Shown: positions 21,519 to 29,707 of the stretch, piece after piece | Numbering within the stretch: the first letter of the stretch is position 1 | Layout of the letters: each line of letters starts with the position of its first letter | DNA from: an uncultured Bacilli bacterium | GTDB taxonomy: Bacteria > Bacillota_I > Bacilli_A > RF39 > UBA660 | DNA: 30,219 nt | Assembly (NCBI GenBank): GCA_934098745.1 | Contig: CAKOPG010000017.1 | Location: 1-30,219, forward strand | Direction: 5' to 3' | Position numbers and translations under genes: made by a program | The notes under the pieces: generated by a model | Seen by the model: only the letters and a program-made list of their open reading frames with translations | What the model was told of the DNA's origin: nothing | Database searches by the model: none

Positions 21519-23990
21519 TTATTCACTTCTTAGAGCTATTACAGGATCTTTTTTACTAGCATATCCTGATGGAATTAAACCGGCAAAAACTGTTAAGCCA
21601 ATACTTATAGCTATTAAAATAATAGCGGCTAATGGTGGTAAAGTGGAAACATTTTTAATATTAGCTAAATTATTAATAATAATATTTATTGGAATATTTA
21701 GAAGTAATGTAATGATTATTCCAAGTAATCCAGATATTAAGCCAATTATAAATGTTTCGGCATTAAATACTCTAGAAATATCTTTTTTTCTAGCGCCGAT
21801 AGCCCTTAAAATACCTATTTCTTTAGTTCTTTCTAAAACAGATATATAAGTAATTACACCAATCATAATAGAAGATACAACTAAGGAAATACTTACAAAG
21901 GCTATTAAAACGTAGCTTATTACATCAACAATTGTAGTAATACTGCTCATTAGAATACCGACATAGTCAGTATAGGATATTGTTAAGTTTTCTTCATCAT
22001 TTTCCTTTTTTAAATCATTATATTCATCAATAAATTTTATAATTTCATCTTTAGATTTAAAATCCTTAGGATAGATATTGACTTTACTTGGGGAATTAAG
22101 ATTTACTATTCCTAGATTAGACAAACTCATATCATAAGTATATAGACTATTAAATGGAATATTTGTTATGATATTTTTCGCAGTATCAGAAATTTGTTCT
22201 TTAGCAAGATCTGTTTCTTTAATATTTTCAATAATATATTTTGTTAAATCTGAAGTATATCCTACACCACCACTAGTTTGAATGGATGATTCATCATTTG
22301 GTTTGATAATACCTACTACTTTAAGCGTTAAACCATTATCTATTATATTTTTCATATATTCATAATCTTCTTGTTTATTTATCCAAATACCATTTTCTTT
22401 TTGATAGTAGTCAGTATTTAAAATTACTTTAAATTCTTTGCTTAGAAGTTCTTCATAAGTGTAACTTGATTGTTCTTCTTTGACAATTTTTTCACCTTGC
22501 ATTATTTTTTCAGTCATTTTGGTAAGTTCCTCTTGAGATTTGATACCAATAGAATATAATGCATAATCACTTATTTCACCATAGTTATCCGCTATTAAGA
22601 CAACTTCTTCTTTCGTTTCTGGCAATTTTCCTGCTAGGATATCATAGGTACTATTTATTAAATTTTTATTATCTGATATTTCTTTAAAAACGTTCATTTG
22701 ATTAGACATGTATGATGAATTCATATAGTTATTTTGTTCACTTGAATTCGTAAATCCAAAGGATGCAAAAACAGTTGATGGATTTAATTTGGTAATCTTA
22801 CTAGTATCTTTGCTATATATTTGTAAGTCTATGTTATAAGTGTAACTAATGTCGTTAATAAAATCATCTAATTTATTTTTATTTGTTTCTAAATATTTTT
22901 TAAATTCTTCAAGATTATTTGTTTTTATTTGATTAGACATAGATTCAACCATACTAATCATCAGATCGTTAGAGTAAATTTTACTATCAGTGTGCTTTTC
23001 ACGCTTGTTTTGATTAGCTAATTCTAGCATCATACTAGACATATCTGCAGTAGATGTTTCAATTGTAACTGGATAACTTGTCAAGGTATCTTCTTGAACT
23101 CTTGCTATGTAATTGTTGACACCATTAGATAGAGATAAGATTAGAGATATACCAATAATACCAATACTGCCAGCAAAGGCGGTTAAGATAGTTCTGCCTT
23201 TTTTGGTTAAAAGATTTTTAAAGCTTAAGCCTAAAGCCGTTTTGAAGCTCATACTTGTTTTTTTTGATTTTTTCTTGTGAATTTCTTCAATTTGTTTGGT
23301 GTTTTCAGAACCATCATATGGGTTAGTATCATTAATTACATTTCCATCTTTAATACTGATAATACGTGTAGAATACTTTTCAGCTAGTTCTTGATTATGA
23401 GTTACCATAATTACTAATTTATCTTTGGCAATATTTTTTAGAATGTTCATGATATCTTTACTAGTTTTGGTATCAAGAGCTCCGGTTGGCTCATCGGCTA
23501 ATAATATTTCGGGGTCGTTAACTAAGGCTCTAGCTATGGCAACACGTTGCATTTGACCCCCAGATAATTGATTTGGTAATTTGTTAATATGTTCTTTTAG
23601 ACCAACTTTTTCTAGAGCTTTAGCAGCTTTTTTTAATCTTTCTTCTTTAGAAACTCCGGAGAGAGTTAGCGCTAATTCTACGTTTGATAAAACGGTTTGA
23701 TGGGATATTAGATTATAGCTTTGAAAAACAAAACCAATACGATGATTTCTAAAGGTATCCCAGTCACTATCTTTAAATTCTTTGGTAGAAATTTCATTTA
23801 TTATTAAATCACCGCTGGTATATTTATCTAACCCACCTATAATGTTTAATAGAGTGGTTTTTCCGGAACCTGATGGTCCTAAAATAGAGACAAATTCATT
23901 TTTACGAAAATTTATAGTAATTTCGTTAAGAGCTTTTTGTTTAAAATCACCTACTTGGTATGTTTTGGTAATTTTTTTTAATTCTAACAT
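21519..23990 (-). CDS. MacB-like ABC transporter, fused ATPase and FtsX-type permease
   Basis: The chosen ATG (23990, AAGGA upstream) begins MLELKKITKTYQVG, a standard ABC start; an in-frame extension to 24104 covers the promoter and is rejected. The 823-aa product has Walker A GPSGSGKTT (39-47), Q-loop Gln90, signature LSGGQ (142-146) and Walker B ILLADEPTG. A helix near residue 275 (TAFAGSIGIIGISLILSL), a roughly 330-aa extracellular domain and three C-terminal helices follow, with the FtsX motif ERTKEIGILRAIGARKKDI. MacB-type pumps export peptides, lipoproteins or antibiotics by mechanotransmission. The substrate is unknown. Confidence 0.92.
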   Translation of the reverse strand: MLELKKITKTYQVGDFKQKALNEITINFRKNEFVSILGPSGSGKTTLLNIIGGLDKYTSGDLIINEISTKEFKDSDWDTFRNHRIGFVFQSYNLISHQTVLSNVELALTLSGVSKEERLKKAAKALEKVGLKEHINKLPNQLSGGQMQRVAIARALVNDPEILLADEPTGALDTKTSKDIMNILKNIAKDKLVIMVTHNQELAEKYSTRIISIKDGNVINDTNPYDGSENTKQIEEIHKKKSKKTSMSFKTALGLSFKNLLTKKGRTILTAFAGSIGIIGISLILSLSNGVNNYIARVQEDTLTSYPVTIETSTADMSSMMLELANQNKREKHTDSKIYSNDLMISMVESMSNQIKTNNLEEFKKYLETNKNKLDDFINDISYTYNIDLQIYSKDTSKITKLNPSTVFASFGFTNSSEQNNYMNSSYMSNQMNVFKEISDNKNLINSTYDILAGKLPETKEEVVLIADNYGEISDYALYSIGIKSQEELTKMTEKIMQGEKIVKEEQSSYTYEELLSKEFKVILNTDYYQKENGIWINKQEDYEYMKNIIDNGLTLKVVGIIKPNDESSIQTSGGVGYTSDLTKYIIENIKETDLAKEQISDTAKNIITNIPFNSLYTYDMSLSNLGIVNLNSPSKVNIYPKDFKSKDEIIKFIDEYNDLKKENDEENLTISYTDYVGILMSSITTIVDVISYVLIAFVSISLVVSSIMIGVITYISVLERTKEIGILRAIGARKKDISRVFNAETFIIGLISGLLGIIITLLLNIPINIIINNLANIKNVSTLPPLAAIILIAISIGLTVFAGLIPSGYASKKDPVIALRSE

Positions 23991-24043
23991 GTTATTCTTC
24001 CTTTCTTTAAAGAGAACTTTAAGGGTAATATTTTTTCTGTATA

Positions 24044-24074
24044 TAATGATAACAAATTTTGTTATTATTAGCAA
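24044..24074 (-). promoter_or_regulatory. Promoter of the ABC transporter with a 27-bp palindrome across it
   Basis: Minus strand: TTGCTA at 24074-24069, a 17-bp spacer, TATCAT at 24051-24046. A near-perfect palindrome with core ATAACAAA-T-TTTGTTAT runs from 24044 to 24070 (arms of 13, one mismatch), covering the -10, the spacer and the edge of the -35. This is the geometry of a repressor operator. No cognate regulator is adjacent. Confidence 0.7.
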
Positions 24075-24195
24075 TTGTATTTTATTAATATGACAATTTC
24101 CCATAATTTGATATATGCAAATAGTAACGTATTTAAACCTCTTAAAAAAGATTTTAATAATAAAAGAATAGATTGCTCTACTCTAATTTATTATT

Positions 24196-24408
24196 TTACA
24201 TGAATGAAATAAAGATACATAAAACAAAGAATGTAAATCCAAGAATAAAGGTAAGTCTACTTATAAATAGTTCTAGTCCTCTTTCTTTTCTATTTTGAAA
24301 TAATTCAGAGCCACCGCCTTGGATAATATCGGCACTTTCAGCTTTTCCGCTTTGCAATAAAACGATGGCAATTAATAATATTGATACGATTAAAACGGCT
24401 GTTTCCAT
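24196..24408 (-). CDS. secG: Preprotein translocase subunit SecG
   Basis: This accessory subunit of the SecYEG channel has two membrane helices (about residues 2-20 and 49-69) joined by a loop with LLQSGKAESADIIQGGGSELF, the conserved SecG segment. The length is 70 aa. A perfect AAAGGAGGAAAC precedes the ATG, and its own promoter overlaps the end of proS. In many Firmicutes rnr and smpB follow; here an unrelated ABC transporter does. Confidence 0.95.
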   Translation of the reverse strand: METAVLIVSILLIAIVLLQSGKAESADIIQGGGSELFQNRKERGLELFISRLTFILGFTFFVLCIFISFM

Positions 24409-24431
24409 GTTTCCTCCTTTGGTTTTAAGTT

Positions 24432-24460
24432 ATTATAGCATATTTTATGGAAAATAACAA
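24432..24460 (-). promoter_or_regulatory. Promoter of secG
   Basis: Minus strand: TTGTTA at 24460-24455, a 17-bp spacer ending TGC, TATAAT at 24437-24432 (extended -10). The -35 abuts the proS stop codon. Confidence 0.75.
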
Positions 24461-25882
24461 CTAATATTGAATACCCCATACGACAATATGTTTAGAAGTT
24501 TTTCCACATACAGGACAGATTTCTTTTTCCGTGTCCTCGGTAATACAACGAGATTTTAAACCTTTTATTTCTTTCATTTTCATTTCACATTCTGTGTTGC
24601 CACACCATGGAGCATAAATAAATCCTGGTTGAGTTTCCATAATTTTCTTTATTTCATCAAGAGTTTTAGCATGATATGTCATGGAATCTCTTCTATTTTT
24701 GGCTTTTTGATAAAGGTTATTTTGAATTTCTTCCATTAATTCATTAATATAATTTACTATATCGCTATCAATGTTTATTTGTTTCTTTTCTAATGTATCT
24801 CTTCTTGATATCGTTATAATATTGTTTGTAAGATCTCTTTTTCCAAGTTCGATCCTTACTGGAATACCATTGACTTCAGCTTCGGCTAATTTATACCCAA
24901 ATGATTTATCTGATTCATCAATATATGATGTGATGTTTGCAAGGGTTAATCTTTCTTTTATATTGTTTGCTAAGTTAGTTGTTTCTTCATCAGATGTTGC
25001 TTTGATAATAGCTACTTGGATGGGAGCAATTTTTGGTGGTAATACTAAACCGGAATCATCACCATGAACCATAATTATAGCACCAATCATACGGTTAGAT
25101 ACTCCCCATGATGTTTGATATGCATAATCAAATTTATTATCTTTTGTTACAAATTTAATATCATATGCTTTGGAAAATTTTTGGCCAAAATAATGTGATG
25201 TACCTGATTGTAGTGAAACGCCATTATACATAAGGGATTCAACAGTTAATGTGTAATCAGCTCCGGCAAACTTTTCTTTTTCAGTTTTTCTTCCAGTCAA
25301 AACAGGAATTGCTAAGTATTCTTCAAAGAAGTTTTTGTATACTTCTAACATGTTTTTAGTTTCGAGTTCTGCTTCTTCTTTGGTAGCGTGAACGGTATGT
25401 CCTTCTTGCCAGAAAAATTCTCTGCCTCTTAGAAACGGACGAGCTTCTTTTTCCCAACGCATAACATTACACCATTGGTTGTATTTTAATGGTAGATCTT
25501 TATAGGATTTAACTACATCGTGATAATAATCACTAAATAATGTTTCACTTGTTGGTCTTATGCATAGTCTTTCTTCTAACTCTTTATTTCCTCCTTGAGT
25601 TACCCAAGCTACTTCTGGAGCAAACCCTGCCACTAATTCTCCTTCTTTTTTTAGTAAATTTTCGGGAATAAGTAATGGCATTTGTACATTTCTGTGGCCG
25701 GTTTCTTTAAATTTTTTATCTAAGACTGATTGGATTTTTTCCCATATGGCAGTACCATTGGGTTCATATAAAATGCAGCCTTTAACGTTTGAATATCTTG
25801 CTAATTTGGCAGCAGTAACAACGTCAGTGTACCATTTTGCAAAATCGTCATCTCTTTTAGTAATTGATTTATTTCCATCCAT
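24461..25882 (-). CDS. proS: Prolyl-tRNA synthetase, archaeal/eukaryotic type
   Basis: This class II enzyme charges tRNA-Pro; a tRNA-Pro(TGG) gene lies just upstream at 25970-26046. The chosen ATG at 25882 has GAGGTG seven bases before it; the GTG at 25897 is part of that ribosome binding region and is rejected. The 473-aa protein has RPTSETLF (motif 2 region), WCNVMRWEKEARPFLRGREF and QEGHTVH, lacks the large bacterial editing insertion, and ends in a zinc-type domain with cysteines in CGNTEC and CPVC and a terminal Tyr. That is the short archaeal/eukaryotic-like form found in some Firmicutes and Mollicutes. Confidence 0.95.
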   Translation of the reverse strand: MDGNKSITKRDDDFAKWYTDVVTAAKLARYSNVKGCILYEPNGTAIWEKIQSVLDKKFKETGHRNVQMPLLIPENLLKKEGELVAGFAPEVAWVTQGGNKELEERLCIRPTSETLFSDYYHDVVKSYKDLPLKYNQWCNVMRWEKEARPFLRGREFFWQEGHTVHATKEEAELETKNMLEVYKNFFEEYLAIPVLTGRKTEKEKFAGADYTLTVESLMYNGVSLQSGTSHYFGQKFSKAYDIKFVTKDNKFDYAYQTSWGVSNRMIGAIIMVHGDDSGLVLPPKIAPIQVAIIKATSDEETTNLANNIKERLTLANITSYIDESDKSFGYKLAEAEVNGIPVRIELGKRDLTNNIITISRRDTLEKKQINIDSDIVNYINELMEEIQNNLYQKAKNRRDSMTYHAKTLDEIKKIMETQPGFIYAPWCGNTECEMKMKEIKGLKSRCITEDTEKEICPVCGKTSKHIVVWGIQY

Positions 25883-25933
25883 ATTTATACACCTCACAGA
25901 AGATTATATCATGTTTTTATTAATTATAAAAGA

Positions 25934-25959
25934 AAAAGTCTTGAATTAACAAGACTTTT
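25934..25959 (-). terminator. Terminator of the tRNA-Ala/tRNA-Pro transcript
   Basis: A perfect 10-bp stem (AAAAGTCTTG with CAAGACTTTT, 6-base loop) is followed on the minus strand by a T-rich run, 11 bases past tRNA-Pro. Confidence 0.85.
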
Positions 25960-25969
25960 ATATACTAAA

Positions 25970-26046
25970 TGGTCGGGAAGACAGGATTTGAACCTGCAAC
26001 CCCTTGGTCCCAAACCAAATGCTCTACCAAGTTGAGCCACTTCCCG
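25970..26046 (-). tRNA. tRNA-Pro (anticodon TGG)
   Basis: This is a full cloverleaf on the minus strand: acceptor CGGGAAG paired with CTTCCCG, D-arm GCTC...GAGC, anticodon loop TTTGGGA, T-arm GCAGG-TTCAAAT-CCTGT, and an encoded CCA. It follows tRNA-Ala by three bases and lies upstream of proS, its synthetase gene. Confidence 0.97.
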
Positions 26047-26049
26047 ATC

Positions 26050-26126
26050 TGGTGGAGAATGAGGGACTCGAACCCTTGACCCTCTGCGTGCAAGGCAGAT
26101 GCTCTAGCCAACTGAGCTAATTCCCC
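26050..26126 (-). tRNA. tRNA-Ala (anticodon TGC)
   Basis: The cloverleaf has acceptor GGGGAAT with ATTCTCC, which gives the G3-U70 pair that AlaRS recognises, anticodon loop CTTGCAC, discriminator A and an encoded CCA. It is first in a two-tRNA transcript under a consensus promoter. It is the natural ligand candidate for the T-box at 10053-10260. Confidence 0.97.
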
Positions 26127-26138
26127 ACGGCAATATAA

Positions 26139-26167
26139 ATTATATATTAAAATATTTTGTTTGTCAA
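26139..26167 (-). promoter_or_regulatory. Consensus promoter of the tRNA-Ala/tRNA-Pro pair
   Basis: Minus strand: TTGACA at 26167-26162, exactly 17 bp, TATAAT at 26144-26139. Both boxes are perfect, and transcription should start just before the tRNA 5' end. Confidence 0.93.
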
Positions 26168-26230
26168 CGGGAAAATTGATTTTTTTAATTTTTCTTTAAA
26201 CTTGCTTTGCTTTTTTGTGATAATTGTTTA

Positions 26231-26257
26231 TAAAAAAAAGCCTTAAACATAAGACTT
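26231..26257 (-). terminator. Terminator of topA
   Basis: On the minus strand AAGTCTTA and TAAGGCTT pair across four bases (one G-U), then eight T residues. Confidence 0.85.
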
Positions 26258-26261
26258 TCAT

Positions 26262-28295
26262 TTATACTTCTTTTTCATAAGTACAATTTGAACATTTAAT
26301 TTTTTTACCTTTTTTTGTCAAGGTACTATGACATTCTGGGCATAATTCATTTATCGGTTCGTCCCAAGTAGCAAAATCACATTTTGGATAATTGCTACAT
26401 CCATAAAATATTTTACCTTTACGGGTTTTTTTCTCGATAATTTTACCATCACATTTCGGGCAAGCCATAATTTCTTTAGGTGATTCTTTTTCATTTTTAA
26501 TATATTTACACTTCGGATAATTGGAACAGGCTGTAAAACTACCATATTTACTTCTTTTAATAACTAATGGATTACCACATAATGGACACAATTCTCCTGT
26601 TTCTTCGGGTGGCTTTTTCTCCATATTTGTAAATGCATCTTTAACTTTAGGTTCAAATTCATCATAAAAACGGCTTAGTAATTTGGTATTTTCTAATTTA
26701 CCATCGGCAATTCTATCTAAATCGTCTTCCATTTCTTTGGTATAATCAACGTTAATGATATCTTTAAAGTATTCTTGTAATTTATCGGTTGTTTCAATAC
26801 CTATTTCGGTTGGATAGAATTTTTTGTCAATTATTTTAACATATCCTCTTTCCGATAGAATACCAATGGTTGTTGCATATGTTGATGGTCTTCCAATACC
26901 AAGGGTTTCCATTTCTTTAATTAACTTACTTTCAGTATATCTTGCAGGAGGCTTTGTAGTGTGCATTGTATAAATAATATCATTGGCTACTAAAACGTTG
27001 GTTTTGTATGATGAAAAATCTGGTAAAATTGTGTCAGTGTTATCTTCATAATCACTATATACTTTTAGGTAACCGTCGAATAGTAAAATACTGCCAGTGG
27101 CTTTAAATTGATAATTATTATTATCTAAGATAATTGTAGTGCTTTCTACTTTAGCATCCTTCATTAGTGATGCTAAAGCTCTTATATATATTAATTTATA
27201 TAATTTATATTCATCAGGAGATAGATATGGTTTTACGCTATCTGGGGTTCTTTTGATGCTAGTTGGACGAATGGCTTCGTGAGCATCTTGGACATTTTCT
27301 GTTTTTTTGCTCTTTTTTACGTATCCTTGATAAGTATGGCCATATTTATCATCAATAAACTGATAAGTTGCTTTAACAAATTCATCAGATAATCTAACTG
27401 AGTCCGTTCTCATATATGTTATAAGACCAACGGGAGCATCTTCTAATTGGATACCTTCATATAGTTTTTGAGCTATCATCATAGTCTTTTTACTAGTGAA
27501 ATTTAATTTTGTAGAAGCTTCTTGTTGGAGTGTTGATGTTATATATGGTGGTTTAGCCTTTTTGGCTTTTTCCTGTTTATCTATCGATTCTATATTAAAG
27601 GCTTTTGATAGTTTTGATAGTATTTCTTTGGCTTCACTTTCTTTATGAATTTCTATTTTTTTATGATCATAGGTATCTAGTTTGGCTTTAAATTCTTTAA
27701 ATTCAGCTTCAATCTCATAATAATCTTCGGGAATAAAAGCTTCAATTTCTCTTTCTTTATCGACAATTAGTTTTAAGGCTACGCTTTGAACACGTCCGGC
27801 AGATTTGCCACCTGTTTTTGATTGCATTAATTTACTTAATCTAAAACCAATTATGCGATCTAACATTCTTCTTGTTTCTTGAGATTTAACTAGATCTTCA
27901 TCAATATCTCTTGCTTTATCAAAACTAGATAGGATAACATCTTTAGTTATTTCATTAAAAACTATTCTTTTGTATTTTTTAGGATCTAAATTTAAGGTAT
28001 CAAATAAATGCCATGATATAGCTTCTCCTTCACGATCAGGGTCGGTTGCTAGATAAACAAAGTCGGCATTTTTAACATCTTTTTTTAATTCATTTACTAA
28101 TTTCTTTTTACCTTTAATTATCTCATAATTAGGTTTAAAGTTATTTTCAATATCAATACCAAAACCATATTTACCAGTTGTAGATAAATCTCTAATATGA
28201 CCTAGTGATGAAACTACTTTATAATTATTTCCTAGATATTTTTCTATTGTTTTACTTTTACTTGGAGATTCGACAATTACTAATTTTTTTGACAT
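26262..28295 (-). CDS. topA: DNA topoisomerase I (type IA)
   Basis: This enzyme relaxes negative supercoils by single-strand passage. The TOPRIM domain starts with KKLVIVESPSKSKTIEKYLG and contains DPDREGE (85-91); the catalytic tyrosine is Tyr294 in LITYMRTDSVRLS. Three C-terminal zinc-ribbon units follow, with CPLC...CSNYPKC, CPKC...CSNYPKC and a shorter CPEC...CSNC. At 677 aa it is full length for a Gram-positive TopA. GGAGG precedes the ATG, with a strong promoter at 28318-28347. Confidence 0.97.
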   Translation of the reverse strand: MSKKLVIVESPSKSKTIEKYLGNNYKVVSSLGHIRDLSTTGKYGFGIDIENNFKPNYEIIKGKKKLVNELKKDVKNADFVYLATDPDREGEAISWHLFDTLNLDPKKYKRIVFNEITKDVILSSFDKARDIDEDLVKSQETRRMLDRIIGFRLSKLMQSKTGGKSAGRVQSVALKLIVDKEREIEAFIPEDYYEIEAEFKEFKAKLDTYDHKKIEIHKESEAKEILSKLSKAFNIESIDKQEKAKKAKPPYITSTLQQEASTKLNFTSKKTMMIAQKLYEGIQLEDAPVGLITYMRTDSVRLSDEFVKATYQFIDDKYGHTYQGYVKKSKKTENVQDAHEAIRPTSIKRTPDSVKPYLSPDEYKLYKLIYIRALASLMKDAKVESTTIILDNNNYQFKATGSILLFDGYLKVYSDYEDNTDTILPDFSSYKTNVLVANDIIYTMHTTKPPARYTESKLIKEMETLGIGRPSTYATTIGILSERGYVKIIDKKFYPTEIGIETTDKLQEYFKDIINVDYTKEMEDDLDRIADGKLENTKLLSRFYDEFEPKVKDAFTNMEKKPPEETGELCPLCGNPLVIKRSKYGSFTACSNYPKCKYIKNEKESPKEIMACPKCDGKIIEKKTRKGKIFYGCSNYPKCDFATWDEPINELCPECHSTLTKKGKKIKCSNCTYEKEV

Positions 28296-28317
28296 ATACC
28301 TCCGTCCTTTCTTACCA

Positions 28318-28347
28318 ATTATATACGAATTATTTTTATTTTGTCAA
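28318..28347 (-). promoter_or_regulatory. Promoter of topA
   Basis: Minus strand: TTGACA at 28347-28342, an 18-bp spacer, TATAAT at 28323-28318. Both boxes are perfect. Confidence 0.85.
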
Positions 28348-28417
28348 ACTTTTTTACAATAAAGTTATTTTTACATTATTTAGTAAAATAAAACATATAA
28401 TTTGTTGAGGGATAGCA

Positions 28418-29311
28418 ATGAATAATTTTATAGATTATTTTTATAATATAAAGGTAGATAAGATTATATATAATGATAAGTATTATTCTTTTTTATATGA
28501 TGGATACATTTATAAATTATATATATATGATGGATACAGTAATATTAATATGTTACAAGAACTTAATAATAAGTTAGTAAAAATTACTTTGCTTAGTGAA
28601 ATTATATATAATAGAAATAATGAAATTATTAGTGTTTATAATGGAATAAGCTATATTTTATTAAAGATATATGCTAATACTTTAAAAAGTATATCATTAT
28701 CAGAAATTTCTTTTTTAAATGGAACATTATATAAAGAAAAAATCAATGTTAATTGGGGAATGTTATGGAGTAGAAAAATTGATTATTTGGAAGATTTAAT
28801 TAATGAGAACGGTAAAAAATATCCAATAATAGTCGATAGTTTTAATTATTTTGTGGGAATGGCTGAAAATGCCATTAGTTACTATAATAGTATTTTAATA
28901 GATAATAATTATAAATATGTGGTTAGTCATAAAATTATTAGAATTAATGATACTATTGAAGCTTTATATAATCCTCTAAATATTACTTTTGATTACCGAG
29001 TAAGAGATTTGGCAGAATATATTAAGAATTCTTTCTTTAATAAAAATCAAAATATTATAAGTGAATTAAAAGAATATTTATTAAATAATAATTTATCTTT
29101 AATGGAAATAAAGTTACTTGTAGCAAGGTTATTATACCCTAGTTTTTATTTTGATATGTATGAAGATATTTTAATTGATGAAAAAGAGGAAAAAATTATA
29201 ATTGATGTTATTTCTAAGTTAGATAGGTATGAAGAATATTTAGGAAAAATAATAGGTTTTTTAAAAGAAAGTTATAATATTGAAGAAATTATGTGGTTAA
29301 AAAAAGAATAG
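28418..29311 (+). CDS. Probable spore coat pseudokinase, YutH/CotS-like
   Basis: This 297-aa soluble protein resembles the YutH/CotS group of kinase-fold spore coat proteins. The block MLWSRKIDYLEDLI, then FNYFVGMAENAISYY, and later VARLLYPSFYFDMYEDI follow the YutH order, and FDYRVRDLAEYIKNSF sits where the kinase catalytic loop would be, without a clear HxD...N. It is thus probably a pseudokinase. The protein is very Tyr/Asn/Ile-rich. GAGGGA precedes the ATG, and CATATAAT (28394-28401) is a possible -10 box. It converges with the NifU-like gene; the two share a hairpin. The family call is tentative. Confidence 0.5.
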   Translation: MNNFIDYFYNIKVDKIIYNDKYYSFLYDGYIYKLYIYDGYSNINMLQELNNKLVKITLLSEIIYNRNNEIISVYNGISYILLKIYANTLKSISLSEISFLNGTLYKEKINVNWGMLWSRKIDYLEDLINENGKKYPIIVDSFNYFVGMAENAISYYNSILIDNNYKYVVSHKIIRINDTIEALYNPLNITFDYRVRDLAEYIKNSFFNKNQNIISELKEYLLNNNLSLMEIKLLVARLLYPSFYFDMYEDILIDEKEEKIIIDVISKLDRYEEYLGKIIGFLKESYNIEEIMWLKKE

Positions 29312-29329
29312 CAATATAAAACTATTCTT
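29304..29329. terminator. Shared hairpin between convergent genes
   Basis: AAGAATAG and CTATTCTT form a perfect 8-bp stem with a 10-base loop. The left arm contains the TAG stop of the 28418 gene and the right arm the TAG stop of the NifU-like gene. On the minus strand it is followed by seven Ts; on the plus strand the T-run is weak. Confidence 0.7.
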
Positions 29330-29549
29330 CATTTATTACTTTGATGACTTCTGGTATTTCGTTAGTTAGGGCTGATTCAATACCACTTTCTAATGTATGA
29401 TCTGCCAATGGGCAATCACTACAAGCACCCGTTAATCTAACATAGGCAACACCATTTTCATATCTTTTAAACTCGACGTTTCCGCCATCATTTTCTAGGT
29501 ATGGTCTAATTTTATTTAATACTTCAATAATTTTATCTTCTATTTTCAT
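29322..29549 (-). CDS. NifU C-terminal-domain protein (Fe-S cluster carrier, YutI-like)
   Basis: Proteins of this family hold and pass on iron-sulfur clusters. The ATG at 29549 gives 75 aa starting MKIEDKIIEVL; a TTG 18 bases further out is possible but has no ribosome binding site. Landmarks are IRPYLENDGGNVEF and the cluster-binding CSDCP within GACSDCPLADHTLESGIE. The nearest Shine-Dalgarno (AAAGGA) is about 50 bases before the ATG, separated from it by an inverted repeat. A promoter lies at 29619-29647. It converges with the coat-protein-like gene. Confidence 0.9.
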   Translation of the reverse strand: MKIEDKIIEVLNKIRPYLENDGGNVEFKRYENGVAYVRLTGACSDCPLADHTLESGIESALTNEIPEVIKVINEE

Positions 29550-29618
29550 ATTATCACGTATAATCAATCTGGATGATTATTGCTTTAACTGATTGATTTT
29601 CCTTTCTCACCTGAAATA

Positions 29619-29647
29619 AGTATAATATCTTTTTGTTTTTTTTTCAA
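29619..29647 (-). promoter_or_regulatory. Promoter of the NifU-like gene
   Basis: Minus strand: TTGAAA at 29647-29642, a 17-bp spacer, TATACT at 29624-29619. It gives a leader of about 60 bases containing the 29562-29598 inverted repeat. Confidence 0.65.
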
Positions 29648-29675
29648 TTATAAACTAGGAAAAATTTCAAAAAAA

Positions 29676-29684
29676 TGATATAAT
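29676..29684 (+). promoter_or_regulatory. Extended -10 promoter of the S1-domain gene
   Basis: TGATATAAT, a perfect extended -10, lies 23 bases before the ATG. The -35 region is weak. Confidence 0.65.
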
Positions 29685-29707
29685 ACCTTATGAATTGAGG
29701 AATTATT

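Noticed and set aside
23991..24104. N-terminal extension of the ABC transporter to an ATG at 24104
   Set aside because: The extension covers the promoter and palindrome, is not ABC-like, and the ATG at 23990 has a ribosome binding site and a standard ABC N-terminus.
25883..25897. GTG start for proS at 25897
   Set aside because: This GTG is part of the GAGGTG ribosome binding site of the ATG at 25882.
28266..28276. TTGTCGAA Spo0A-like match near the start of topA
   Set aside because: It lies inside the coding sequence for the conserved VIVESPSK motif, so codon constraint explains it, and it is downstream of the topA promoter.
28339..28348. TTTTGTCAAA between topA and the coat-protein-like gene as a Spo0A box
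   Set aside because: It coincides with the complement of the consensus TTGACA -35 of topA, which explains the sequence without Spo0A.
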